From positions 2,294,001 to 2,358,000 of the forward strand of contig OY725497.1 in NCBI GenBank assembly GCA_963281255.1: a stretch of 64,000 nucleotides of DNA, read 5' to 3'. The translations under genes were made by a program, and so were the position numbers. Positions 45,077-56,600 of this stretch are shown here, piece after piece. Numbering within the stretch: position 1 is the first letter of the stretch; every line of letters starts with the position of its first letter. A model generated the notes under the pieces. It was not told where the DNA came from. It did not search any database and saw nothing but the letters and a program-made list of their open reading frames with translations. This stretch comes from Aphrocallistes beatrix (Eukaryota; Porifera; Hexactinellida; Sceptrulophora; Aphrocallistidae).

Positions 45077-47011
45077 GGATACCGCCCTCGAAAAATCTTG
45101 TCTGACGTAAAAAAAAACGAAATGTTTTATTGCTAATTTCATTGTATTACTGATCGGTCTACCATCTGATAGCACTATTTGGACGTTTTTTTTTTGTTTT
45201 TTTGTGAGATAACCCCTAAAGTTTAGCGTTAATAAAAATTGAAAAATTATTGGAGGATTTTAACTCATTTACCAATTAGTTTTTAACTTATTTGATATTT
45301 TTTTAATGATATGAACCTTAACATTGTTTTAGCACCTTTGGAGATTATAAAACACAAAGATTTAAAAGAATGGGCAAATAAAATCCTAACAAAATAGCTC
45401 TATAAGGGAGTTCATTTATATAATGCTCAGGAAATCGCAAGTTTGATCTCAGATATTTAGCGATCACTGGGTCAGAAATAAAATTCTGATCGTTTCAAAA
45501 AAAAATTTGTTCGGATCCGACCATTTGTTCTTGAGATATCGCATATTATAGGTAAAGTACGGCCATAATATCCCTCTAAGGTCCCGAAAGAGGCTGATGT
45601 CATATCTTAAAAACTATTGTAGATATATAATATATTATATCCTTAAATAAAAGGATATATGCGAAAATATATAGGTTACTCGACCATTACTTTGTCAAAA
45701 AATAAATAATTCTCGACTTATCATTGATTTAATTGTAATACAAATTCTATGGAGAACTTTGAATCTATTAGAAAATGGCGAATCTAATCATTAAACATGT
45801 GTCCAAATTTAGCTATTATGTTAAATAGTGAATACAATTGTCGTTAATAATATGTATAGTAAAATTGGAGAACTTTCGATAATTATATTGAAAGTTCTGG
45901 CCTTGGACCTCGCAAATTCGGTCAAAAACCCCCATTTAGGGTCCAAAATGCGAGATCTCTCTATCTTTGTAAATAAAAGTCCAAATTCTTAGTTCTCACT
46001 TCCTAATATACTTTTTATGAGTGTACATATAATATTTTTTGATAATAATTGCACTACACCCCATATAATGTTAAGTTTTTAGATTTATGTCAGATGATGA
46101 CGTAGCATTTTTCGAAAATCCTAACTTCGAAACTAAAAGTCGTAGACTTTCGCTCTAACTTCCTAATATACTTTTTGGAAGCTTTTTATTCATTCTAAAC
46201 TGATAGATTATACTTCGCAGCGCCAGGAATATGAAATATTATCTACAATTATCTTAAAATATTCGGAGTTAGGGGCCTCATGGAAATTTGTGGATTTTCA
46301 CGGTACTTTTGCTATTTTTTGTAAATATTTGGCTTTAATATACCTAAATCAGCAGTATAGATGCGAATAAATGTCTGTGGATGCTTATGTGCATTATTAA
46401 TAACTCATTTACATTCTTCTTAACACCTAAACTTAAAATCTCTATATCTCGGGACTTTAAAATTTCAAAATTGACCGTCTTTACAGAATTATTTCTCAAA
46501 TTTGGTTTGAGATAGAAGTTTGAAAATTTCAAGAGTTATTTCATATCATTAGGCGATGAACGTGGGACCACCATTTTTTGGATATATTCTGACTCGGTGA
46601 TTTTATTCATGATTTCCTCCAAAACCAGACCTTTTTAGCCGTTTTTTGGCCCTATTTTTTCGGACACCGATAAAAATTACAATTTTTGACATTTTAACTT
46701 TCTTCTGGTCCTATGAAGTTGCAAATATGGTAGACTATCTATGATTCGATTTTGGAAGCATTTGATTCCTTGGTATGTCCTAAACAATTCATTGAGTGCC
46801 TATATTCCTACCATTAAGATGTGCTAGCGAAAAATTAAAAAAACAGACTTTGAGACACTGTATCTCAAAATCTAGAAATGAGAATCAAAAACGGTTTGGA
46901 ATGTGCCAGTATTTCTTGATGGAGATACCTCCCCACGCTTAACATCTCTTATAGCTCTACTTTCATCGTATGCTGTAATGCAAATCATATGTTTTTTCGA
47001 GGGCGGTATCC
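45077..47011 (+). mobile_element. E5: full-length family E element (1.94 kb)
   Basis: GGATACCGCCCTCGAAAAAT to GAGGGCGGTATCC, TTAA at 45073-45076 and 47012-47015. Within 2 bp of E1's length, and colinear throughout. Non-coding. Confidence 0.85.
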
Positions 47012-47015
47012 TTAA

Positions 47016-47790
47016 GAAGTGGAATCTTCGTTTTCGTAGGGAGTCGATAGAAGATGACCCTTGGATGGGACAACCCGCTACTGCTACTACCTCAAACAAT
47101 ACTGCTCTTGCAGCTGAAATGTTGATTCTGATTCGTATATTGCAGTAGAACAGTTAATTGGCACCCTGTCCTGTCAACAGGAAGTGTCTATACTATTCTG
47201 ACAAAGCATCTTGGTATGTCAAAGGTTTGTTCGCGTTGGGTTGCACATTTCTTAACACAGGCTCAAAAGAAGAACTGATTGAAAATTGCCATAAACTTGA
47301 AAAGTATGAGCATTGCGATGAGAGGTGATTATCTGAAATATGTACTGGGGATGAAATTTGGTGAAGATATTCAGAACCTCAAGCAACAGAATAAGGTATA
47401 GGTGGCAAAAGGGAGTGTTCCAAACAACTACTGGCAACTTTTATGCAACATTTGTCTTCTAGAAATCCAAAACATTATTTTAAGCGTCGACCAGCCTGCC
47501 AGACAGCACAAATCTAAGGATGTGAAAGAAACAATTGCGAAGGGTCTTGAGGAATTAGAACATCCACCAACCATATAGTACTGACCTAGCACCTTGCGAC
47601 TTATGACTCTTCGATGGGCTCAAAAGACATCTAGTTGGATCAGTTTTTGAGGGAGATGTACAAATTGGAAGTGCAATTCGTCTGTATCTCAGAGACATAC
47701 TCCAAGAGGAGTATAAGAAGACTTTTTAAATGGATTGAACTTTGAAAGCTAGTAATTGAGCAGAAGGGAGACTACTTTAAACATTTAATG
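47016..47790 (+). pseudogene. mariner-like transposase remnant
   Basis: Starts beside E5 with KKWNLRFRRESIEDDPWMGQ (helix-turn-helix end). The first catalytic block is ICTGDEIW near 47335-47355. DLAPCDL and FDGLKRHLVGSVFEGD follow near 47585-47650, and EEYKKTF near 47720. Frames change several times and the middle Asp block is not recognisable. It is a mariner lineage distinct from mariner-1 and mariner-2. Confidence 0.72.
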
Positions 47791-47865
47791 TAGTTTTTGA
47801 TGTTTAAGTTTCCTTATAATAAAATAATTGCAGGGATTCGAACTAATTGAAAGCCCTAAGTATAT

Positions 47866-48197
47866 CTCTGTAACGAATTAATTGAAGAAACTGCCAGGCA
47901 TAGAAAGCTGATTTATTCCATGTGGGAATCTTTTGGCTATGGCTCCACTGACTTCTGAGCTCAGACGAAAATGTAGACTCATCATGGAATTATAACGTCA
48001 TTGTCACCTTTTTTGTAATTAGAAATTTCAATTTTTAGGCTATAACTCAGCCATTTTAGATGAATTTAAAAATTGACAAATTTGATGATTTTTCGAGTGA
48101 TATCGATTTTGCAGTGAGGCAGACATATTTAGAGATGTTATCTCCCTTATAATTTATCAATGTGTGCCCAGCGCAAGTAAGCAAACGCTCTTGTTAT
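47866..48197 (-). mobile_element. A9: family A element with large internal deletion
   Basis: CTGTAACGAATTAATTGAAG, one TGACGTCA-like site (ATAACGTCATTG), then a jump to the GAGATGTTATCTCCC block and a short hairpin ending CTCTTG|T. Confidence 0.75.
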
Positions 48198-48204
48198 AAT
48201 GATA

Positions 48205-48268
48205 TCAATGATAAAAAATTTTGGCGTTTTTTTTTTGTTAGGCAAAGTTTTTCGAGGGCAGTATCCTT
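48205..48268. repeat. family E solo end
   Basis: GGCAAAGTTTTTCGAGGGCA then GTATCC|TTAA; only the terminus remains. Confidence 0.65.
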
Positions 48269-48587
48269 AAAAGAAAACTTTTACTAAACTAATATCTCAA
48301 ATTCTTCACGACATCACAAATTATATCAATTGACAACTTGACAAATTCAAATGAATGACAATATTTACATTCTAACAAATCACAACAAAAGTACATAGTA
48401 CACTGCAGTATCGATTTTACGAACTAGTTGGGATCCAAACTGTTCGTAAATTCGAATAATTCGTAAAATCGATCATCCTTTATAACTTGATTTAATTTTT
48501 TGTTCAAGACTTGTGGTTGGAAATAAATGCAAACAAATATTTTTTTATTTTATAACACTGTCCAATTCTCTGATCCGAAATATAATA

Positions 48588-48774
48588 CAGGTGACTCCGC
48601 TTAATCGGGACACTTTGCTCCCGGATATTTTGTCCCGGTTAAGCGGAGTTCCCAATTAACCGATGAAATTTAGTATTAGTTTCTATGTACGAGAACCATT
48701 TCATTCCTGGAGACTTGTCCCAATTAAGCGGTTGTCCCGATTAACCGGTGTCCCGATTAAGCGGAGTTGCCCTG
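48588..48774. mobile_element. B4: pogo-like MITE, 187 bp, second subfamily
   Basis: CAGGTGACTCCGCTTAATCG and CGATTAAGCGGAGTTGCCCTG, TA-flanked; internal TTAAGCGG motifs in both orientations. B5 and B6 belong to this subfamily. Confidence 0.87.
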
Positions 48775-49022
48775 TATAGAGTAATACATATACGAGTAGT
48801 ATTATTCATTAAACAAACATTATTTCGCCCAATAAACTGGATGCTGAACTAGCCTTAGAAAAGTTGTCAACCATTTTATATTTCTAATTAGGCTTGTTTG
48901 GAACTACAAACTTGGTTTCAGATTACGCAATGCATTATATAATTCAAACTTAAACTTCTAAGCCAACCATTACTTCATTAGAATAATATATCTATTGATA
49001 TGAATTAGTAAAATCAATGCGT

Positions 49023-49370
49023 AGTTTGAGTTCGTAAAATCGATAGTTTGAGTTCGTAAAATCGATAGTTTGGGTTCGTAAAATCGATCATTTCAGTTCG
49101 TAAAATCGATAGTTTGAGTTCGTAAAATCGATCATTTCAGTTCGTAAAATCGATAGTTTGAGTCCATATAATCGATCATTTCAGTTCGTAAAATCGATAG
49201 TTTGAGTTCGTAAAATCGATCATTTCAGTTCGTAAAATCGATAGTTTGAGTCCATATAATCGATCATTTCAGTTCGTAAAATCGATAGTTGGAGTTCGTA
49301 AAATCGATCATTTCAATTCGTAAAATCGATAGTTTGAGTTGGTATAATCGATAGTTTGAGTTCGTAAATC
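49023..49370. repeat. 21-bp satellite array, about 16 units
   Basis: Units TTCGTAAAATCGATAGTTTGA and TTCGTAAAATCGATCATTTCA largely alternate, giving a 42-bp higher-order unit over the middle. Every unit keeps the P terminal core. Confidence 0.92.
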
Positions 49371-49609
49371 GTACGTAATTTGTATACACACTACGTATGC
49401 AATATTGATATAAAAGACAACCAAAATTGTTTTACGGGATACAAATATTATAAGTATTAATAAAATGAATTTGGAGTGGGAAATTCGTAAAATCGATAAA
49501 TACTTGGGAATAATTTGTAAAATCGGTGTTCGTTAAATCGATACTGCAGTGTATTCGGAAAATTGACAACACAAATTCTAACAGATGCAGCATCCTCGTT
49601 TATATTTAA

Positions 49610-49879
49610 CAAGCGCGCATCGCTTGCTTACGCTCCGCGGCTGGCGGACGCAAATGTCCAACGGTGTCGCCCTTTTGGCGCCTGTGGTCTCCATGATTTA
49701 GTTATTTGGGAGCTAACATCTCTAAATACGTCTGTCCTAATGTTTTAATCGATATCTCACGAAAAATCACCAAATTTGTCAATTTTTAAATTTTGATGCG
49801 TAATGATGACGTCATAGCTAAGCGATGATTCCTCATATTGATGATAGTACCATCATAATCGAGTTTTAATTGTAAGGAT
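49610..49879 (+). mobile_element. A10: family A element, internally deleted
   Basis: CAAGCGCGCATCGCTTGCTT hairpin, body to TGATGATAGTACCATCAT, then directly the inverted terminus ATCGAGTTTTAATTGTAAGGA. Confidence 0.78.
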
Positions 49880-50693
49880 AAACCTTTGGTAATATGGGTG
49901 ACGGAGCTAAGGGGCGACCCTTGTCCGAACGTATACTGTTTAGAATCACAAAACAGAAGGTCCTATTTCTTAAATTTTCTAAAAGTTTAGAAATATAATT
50001 CTGATCGATTGAGATGCATGAAAATACCTGTTTCAGCATTCTTATAAATTTAGTCGGTAGCTAGCGTTTCCTTCGCGGATATTACGAAGTTGAGAAATAC
50101 ATACTTTTAAGAGAATGGCGGAAAATTCCTCGGTGGAAATTCGTCGCTATCGTATCTAATACATAAATAAGAATATAATCGGTATCCACTACCACTAGTC
50201 ATATCGGCTATAATTCAAGAAATCCACAGACAGTACAAACTTGTACATAATCTACGGCTGTAGTGAAAAATCCCATGATTACATTATCATACGCCAAAAT
50301 ATTACTAGACTAATTTAATTCTCCACCTCAAAAAGTCTCGTTGACACCTGGTTTCGAGCTCCATTCCTCCTTTCAAACGCAACCGGCCTTTAGCCCCTTC
50401 ATAATATTTCCACACCTAAAAGCATCCACTTCATCCATTATTACACGTTGTATATACAACTTTGGTTTCCGGGGCGAGAATTCCGCGACGAATCTTCCGG
50501 CGACTAATTTTCCATGCGACGGATTTTCCGGCGACCAATTTTCCGTTAATGACGTTTGAGACACCAGGAAAAACTGCCCCTATACTGTAGTTATAACAAC
50601 ATATATGCCCTCAATATGTAGTAGACATGTTCTAACATGGTTGGTTTCAAATCAATTAATTTTATATAGATTCTTTTATTTTACTTCGGGATA
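49880..50693. other. upstream region of the mL46 candidate; TTCCGGCGAC cluster at 50473-50550
   Basis: No coding exon is supported. At 50473-50550 a degenerate unit of about 20 bp (CTTCCGGCGACTAATTTTCC, TTTTCCGGCGACCAATTTTCC and variants) repeats about four times, some 150-220 bp before the mL46 ATG. One unit contains CTTCCGG, an ETS-type core. It may be promoter or a small MITE. Confidence 0.45.
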
Positions 50694-53600
50694 ATGTTAC
50701 GAAATATTTCTGAAACACTATTTTGCTATAATAGTAATTATTTTTGTTATTTAACTGTTCTCTTTAAAATCAATAAGGAAGTTCTTTTCAAGCGTTTCAA
50801 GCATCAATGGAAATTTGATATTGATGTTTGTTTGGAACGAATGCCAGAATTGAGTGATGGTAAACTTAATCAAGCGAATGAATTCGAGAAACTTTTCCTA
50901 GACAAAACTATAAGTAAATGCAGATTCAGCGATTTTGAACTCTCTCAAAAAAAGATTTTATCCCAAGAATCAGAGTTAAATCGATTAATTTTAGAAGGAA
51001 AGGTGTCACAAAAGGATCTTATTGTGTAAGTTGTTTTAGCTGCATTCAATTTCCATTATGACCATTTCTTTTCATAGTGCTAAATGTTTCATTTAAATCT
51101 TTGCAAGTGCTGGACATATTGGATATTGCACCAATATTGTTTGTTATAACCGATATAACATAGTAGCAGTATAATGTGTTGGCTATGGCACAACCAATAC
51201 CATTTCGTTATCGCTCTCCTAAATATAGTTCGAGTTTTAGGTTTAAAACAGTCAGGGCTGGGGTTGGTTAACCGATTTTAGGGTTCGGTTATTTTGGTAT
51301 CCTCTAGGGCGGTTAACCGGTTAATCGATGTCAATACTAATTGGTGAAATTTTGATTTTTGGACAAATCTTTAACTTGATATTTAAAATTTAATAATTTT
51401 CTATGGTCTCGAATATACTACAGTCAGGGTCGCTTATTGTTGAACCACCAGGGGATATAAAAATCGGGGTATTAAAAACTACTATTCGCATGCGAATAAG
51501 CTACTACATATTCGCATGCGAACAAGCTACTATTCACATGCGAACAAGCTGCTATTCGCATGCAAATAAACTACTATTCGCATTCGAACAAGTTACTATT
51601 TGCATAAGCGAATAGATCACAATTATGGATCAAATTCAAGGAAATGTCACAAAAATTTTGGACTCCCACAGAATGACATAAGCGTAGGCTCCGGTCGGAT
51701 TGGTAGGGCCTTTGCCTTACATGAATTAGACGAAGGCTATTACCTTTTATTAGCTATGATACGATTGGTCCAAAATGGCCCTACCAATCATGCAAACCTA
51801 AAAGCCCCACCATTGCAATCCTCATTCCGAGTCTACGGCCCCTAGAATGGTATCCCCCGGTCCTTACAATTCGAAATATTTGGACCCCCAGAACGAATAT
51901 TTCAAAGTTATACTGAAATATATGGACCACTCTTAAAGATCGGTCTCCCTTAAGTGCGGTATGGAGATCATGATCCCTATGTACGAAGATCATGATCCCT
52001 AAATACGAAGATCATGATCGTCGAAAGTACGTAGATAATGATTGTTGATTATTTTATTGTATCTTTGTTCAATACCTTCGTTGTGTTTTACAATATTACA
52101 AGCGCTGTTCGGTCGCTTGCGCTCCGCGGCTTGCAGACACTGCGTGTCCGCAGAGTCACCCTGCGTGCGCCTGCAGTTACACTGTCTAACTTATTTTAGG
52201 AATTTTTTCCATTTTTTTCGTGGACAGCTGCGCACCCTCGATCAACCTACCTAGGGTTGTAAAGGGTGAGAAACTTTCCGGGAATTTTGGAAACTTTCCG
52301 GGAATATTCCCGGGAATTTATAAGACCTGGAAATTTCCGGGAATTTTGGGAATTTTTGTTTTTCTTTAATATTGAGAAATATTCAAAGATTTTACTGTGC
52401 CGACTATAATATTGTATAGTAGCCCAGTTCTAAAATGCATTATTTTGTTTGTTTGTTTGTATTTGTGAATAGACCTGTCCTGGCTACACCATTATACATT
52501 AAATTTGGCAAGTAGATATGAAAAGTCCATCTAATTTGCATCTCGGTATACGATTTTCCAACCAGCCACAATTTTTGTATTCAATATTTTGAATTGTAAT
52601 GTCATTCACGAGAATCACAAGATTTAGAACAATTATAGCCAATATACTTTTCATTTCAATGAGGTTAAATAAAACTCGGTTAAAATTTGTCAGATATTTA
52701 TTGACTAGAGCTGTAGCCAATATATTATTATAAGCTATAAGCTTCTGTTTATCTCATATCAGTTTTAACTTAATACAGTCAGGGTCGCTTATTATGAACC
52801 AGCTTAATATGAACATTCGTTTATTATGAACTAACCTCCTGCTCCTAATTTCATTTTCTAGATAGGATTTGTATTGAATCAAGTTCGCTTAATATGAAAC
52901 AAAGCTGGATTCAGTTAACCGGTTAACCGGCTAACCGCCGTCAATTACGGTTAACGGTTAAGAAAATTTTGGATCGGTTAGCCAATCTGCTTTATTTTCT
53001 AAATATTTAGACTAATTTCATTGTTTTTCGATGAAGATTCATGAATATTACTTCTAAAATTTTGATATTACAATATTATTACAATTTTTCTAACCAAATA
53101 GTATATTTCGAGACCACTGAATATTGTAAATTTTTCAATATCAGGTTAAATATTAGTCGACAAATCCATATTTATACTAATTAATATTGACATCGGTTAA
53201 CCGGTTAACCGCCTTGGAGGAAACCAAAATAACCGATCCTGAATATCGGTTAACCAAGCCCAGCCCTGTATGAAATATCTCTATTATGAACATATTTTTT
53301 GGTCCCCTGGTGGTTCATAATAAGCGATCCTGACTGTAATGACTAGTCAGAAACGTACTGTTAGACTATTTGATAGGTTTCCCGATTGTTATAACTACGT
53401 ATATAGAAGAATCGGCTAACTTAAACTTACAAGTAGTATGCGATTTTGTATTATATTTATTATTGATCCATCTTGAATCAGTTCGGCACTGGTTGTACAA
53501 TTTACATTTTTTTTTCATTTTTCCTTTATTTTTGAGTATTTAGAGGCAAATAAAGAAAGGTTTTAATAGAATTCAATTTATTTACCTCAGAGAAATGCCT

Positions 53601-56600
53601 CAGAAACAATCAGATTTATTTAAACACTATAGCAGAAATTTCCAGTTCTTATAAATTCCCGGGAATATTCCCGGAAAGTTTCCAAAATTCCCGGAAAGTT
53701 TCCACATTTGAAAATTCCCGTGAATTTTGCAACCCTAAACCTACCCTTGGATTTTCTTACTGGTGTCTGATATAAATAGTAGAAAAAGATTGTTGTTTAC
53801 TTGTGAAATATTTCTAAAAAAATGAGTACTAATTCCTAAGTGTACCTAATTAAGTTCAATGCGTCGTGGAGTAGATGCGAAGCAATCAATTACGCGGTTT
53901 AGATTGATAAATCATGACCTCTCTCTGTTTACGCTAAGAACTCCTAGCCCACTAAGTCTCGTTACTCATTGTAGAGCAGAGATGAATCTTTACTCGACCC
54001 ATCAAGGAGAACGAACGTTCATTTGCAGCCGTAGTGCAAGGCAGAGTACATGCAATGGTTAGACAGTTGTGTAATTATAGGGATACATCGCATGAAAGGA
54101 TGCACAAACTGCAAAAATCCAATCAAATTAGAAGGAAGATCTTCGGCTTCCCGAAAAAGGTTACGCACAGCAGTGACCTCTGTTCTTAACATTTCGGCCT
54201 CAACCTCAGTTCTAAGCAATCCGGAACATTTCGTGAAGGACACGATGATAGCTGCCTCAAGAAACTTTTCAGATCCTGGAGTCAGAGCGGATATGCCATG
54301 GTAGATGTCATTGTGCTCTTGTTCGAGGAAACGCCAGGTCAGTTCTTCATGGACAGCAGCGTATATAGGGATATACACCAACTATGGAAATTATCAGATC
54401 CCTGGATATTGTTACGATACTCTACCATGTCTGCTCTAGCCCTTCTGATACGACGAACAGGTGACGCTAGTAGTCCACAGTAGTCAATAATAACGTTAGA
54501 TTTTGTTAGCTATCTGGTCCTATTGCTCATCTGCGTTTGAAAACGTTTGAGAATCCATCTCTTCGCTTTGTGAGCACACTATCTGTTGTGCTCTATCTAT
54601 AGTAAGCTCCGGACACTGTAGTGCTTCAGTAATGCCAGCGCATTGCCCCGATGACCTTCATAATCTCTAGGTGTACCACGAAATTGCTAGTAAGTTGTGT
54701 AAGCAGGTTACGAGCAATTGGAGCCGATTGCTTTCCCCAGCTTCGATATTAATATCTCACTTGCCACTTAAGATATGAATATCGTCATTCATTCATACAT
54801 ACATACATACATACATACATACATACATACATACATACATACATACATACATACATACATACATACATACATACATACAGAACTTATGCAAAGATCGTAG
54901 AGTATGTAACATATCCATTACGCATCCAACGTTAGTACATACCGCGACAACCACCAGATTGAGTCTATGAGCATGGCAGTGAACATAAAGGCTCACAAAG
55001 CTGATTTTTGGCAAGTCTTTTGGCTATGGCTCCAGTCAGTTCAGTAGTAAGTTCTTCAGACCAAAATGTCGACTCATCATGGAATTATGACGTCATTGTC
55101 ACCTTTTTTCTAATTAAAAATTTCAGTTTTTCGATCATAACTCAGCCATTTAAAGTTACAGAAGGCTGAAATTTTAATAGAATTCGTTTGTTTAACCTCA
55201 CATCGATGAACCATATCATTTTACAAATTATTTGAATCTGATCCTTCTCTTAAAGCGGAGATTTATCATCTTGGAACGCGGTTTGTCACAAATTGTTACT
55301 AAAGTTCTACTTTATCTTGGATAAATTGTACTCTATAGTTAAGAAAACGTGTTGACCATGATTTCATCCCTAATTCTCATCTCTCGTCTTTAGCTTGCTA
55401 TAAATAATTGTTCTCTTTATCACATGAATTGTCACTGCGACATTTGTAAAATAGCTATGTTCTAGACACATATTTCTACTCCATCTCAAATCTGATGCGA
55501 GTATATTTAATCAATTTCAACGCCACCTCTATCTTTATGTGTATGAAATTTATGTGAAAACCAACATTACTTCTAAAGGTAAGTGAATTGTCATTTATTA
55601 TTTTCTATATACTACATTTCATTTATTACCACTGCATCTTTATTGAGTGAGAAGTTTTTGTTACTGCTGGGTGTATTTCAAAAACTTAGGATGAGTTGGA
55701 ACTTGCTTATTTATGGTAACCAGCTTATGTAAAAAGTGGCGCTTCAGATTTTCTTCTGATCACTCATCAAAAGTTATCAAGTTGAACACTGTTCTTTTGT
55801 CTACGAAGTTATAACAGATAATTATCTGCTTTGCTCTCATCTATGTTCAAATTTCTTGTAGAAGAAATAAAATTTTCCCACAGGTACCACAGCGAAACGA
55901 TAGTGAAAGATCATAATATGTGTTTTTCGATTTGTTACATATTGAATATTTTCAGAAATAATTGGATTAATCTACGGGAATTTGATTGTACCTATACATT
56001 TGTTTACTTAAATTCTCCAATTTTAACTCTCCTGTATCAATATCAAAAGTCACGTTTTACGAAATTGCCATTATTCTTAAATTTAATTCTTAAACCGCGT
56101 TTGGCGAGGTGTTTTGTAGCGTCATTTCCTGTTTAAGCCATTTTGGGCGGGGAAGCCATACAAGTTTGGGGTCTGACTATAAATAGAAAAGATCACTTAG
56201 CCAAGCGCAGGTTAAACTGGCCAAAATGCCCATGATTTTAAAATTTAATCACAGTATAGAGATCAAAATTGCTAATTTGAAAAATCCCCACTTTTGGATA
56301 GGGATGAGATTGAAATTTATTGATTTTCAACAAAAACTCCGCCAAGCATGTTTTTAACCTAAGATGACAGCTTGGCTCATTAATTTGAAGGGAAATTTTG
56401 ATGAACTTCTCAGCCTCAAATATATTTGGCAGCAAAACTCATGACGATGTCACAATATCACATTTTTTTCAGGTTATGCTATCAGTAAGTGAGTTATTGC
56501 TTTATACACTCGTGATAAAAGCTTCATGCTTCTATCATCAATAAAGGTCAAAATGGAAATTTTTGATATTAAAATATTGATTATGACGGCATAACTTAAT

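Larger units (their letters stand above)
48401..49551. mobile_element. P: TA-flanked TIR element carrying a satellite of its own terminal motif
   Basis: Ends CACTGCAGTATCGATTTTAC and GTTAAATCGATACTGCAGTG, TA-flanked. The terminal motif TTCGTAAAATCGAT is repeated near both ends and amplified at 49023-49370. B4 is inserted. No transposase frame. Pogo/Tigger affinity is possible. Confidence 0.8.
52252..53737. mobile_element. Q: hAT-type element with 8-bp target duplication, containing R
   Basis: Ends TAGGGTTGTAAAGGG and GAATTTTGCAACCCTA; AACCTACC duplicated exactly at 52244-52251 and 53738-53745. Subterminal CCGGGAATATTCCCGG-type repeats at both ends. Interior mostly non-coding. Confidence 0.92.

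Noticed and set aside
49023-49370. Regular 21-bp array as a CRISPR-like array
   Set aside because: Units are contiguous with no unique spacers, the genome is eukaryotic, and the unit is the P element's terminal motif.
48401-49551. P element considered as a host centromeric satellite
   Set aside because: TA-flanked inverted ends bound it and the array is only about 350 bp.
54793-55014. Frame ending in CMYV repeats as a possible low-complexity protein
   Set aside because: It is the CATA microsatellite read through from the hAT relic.
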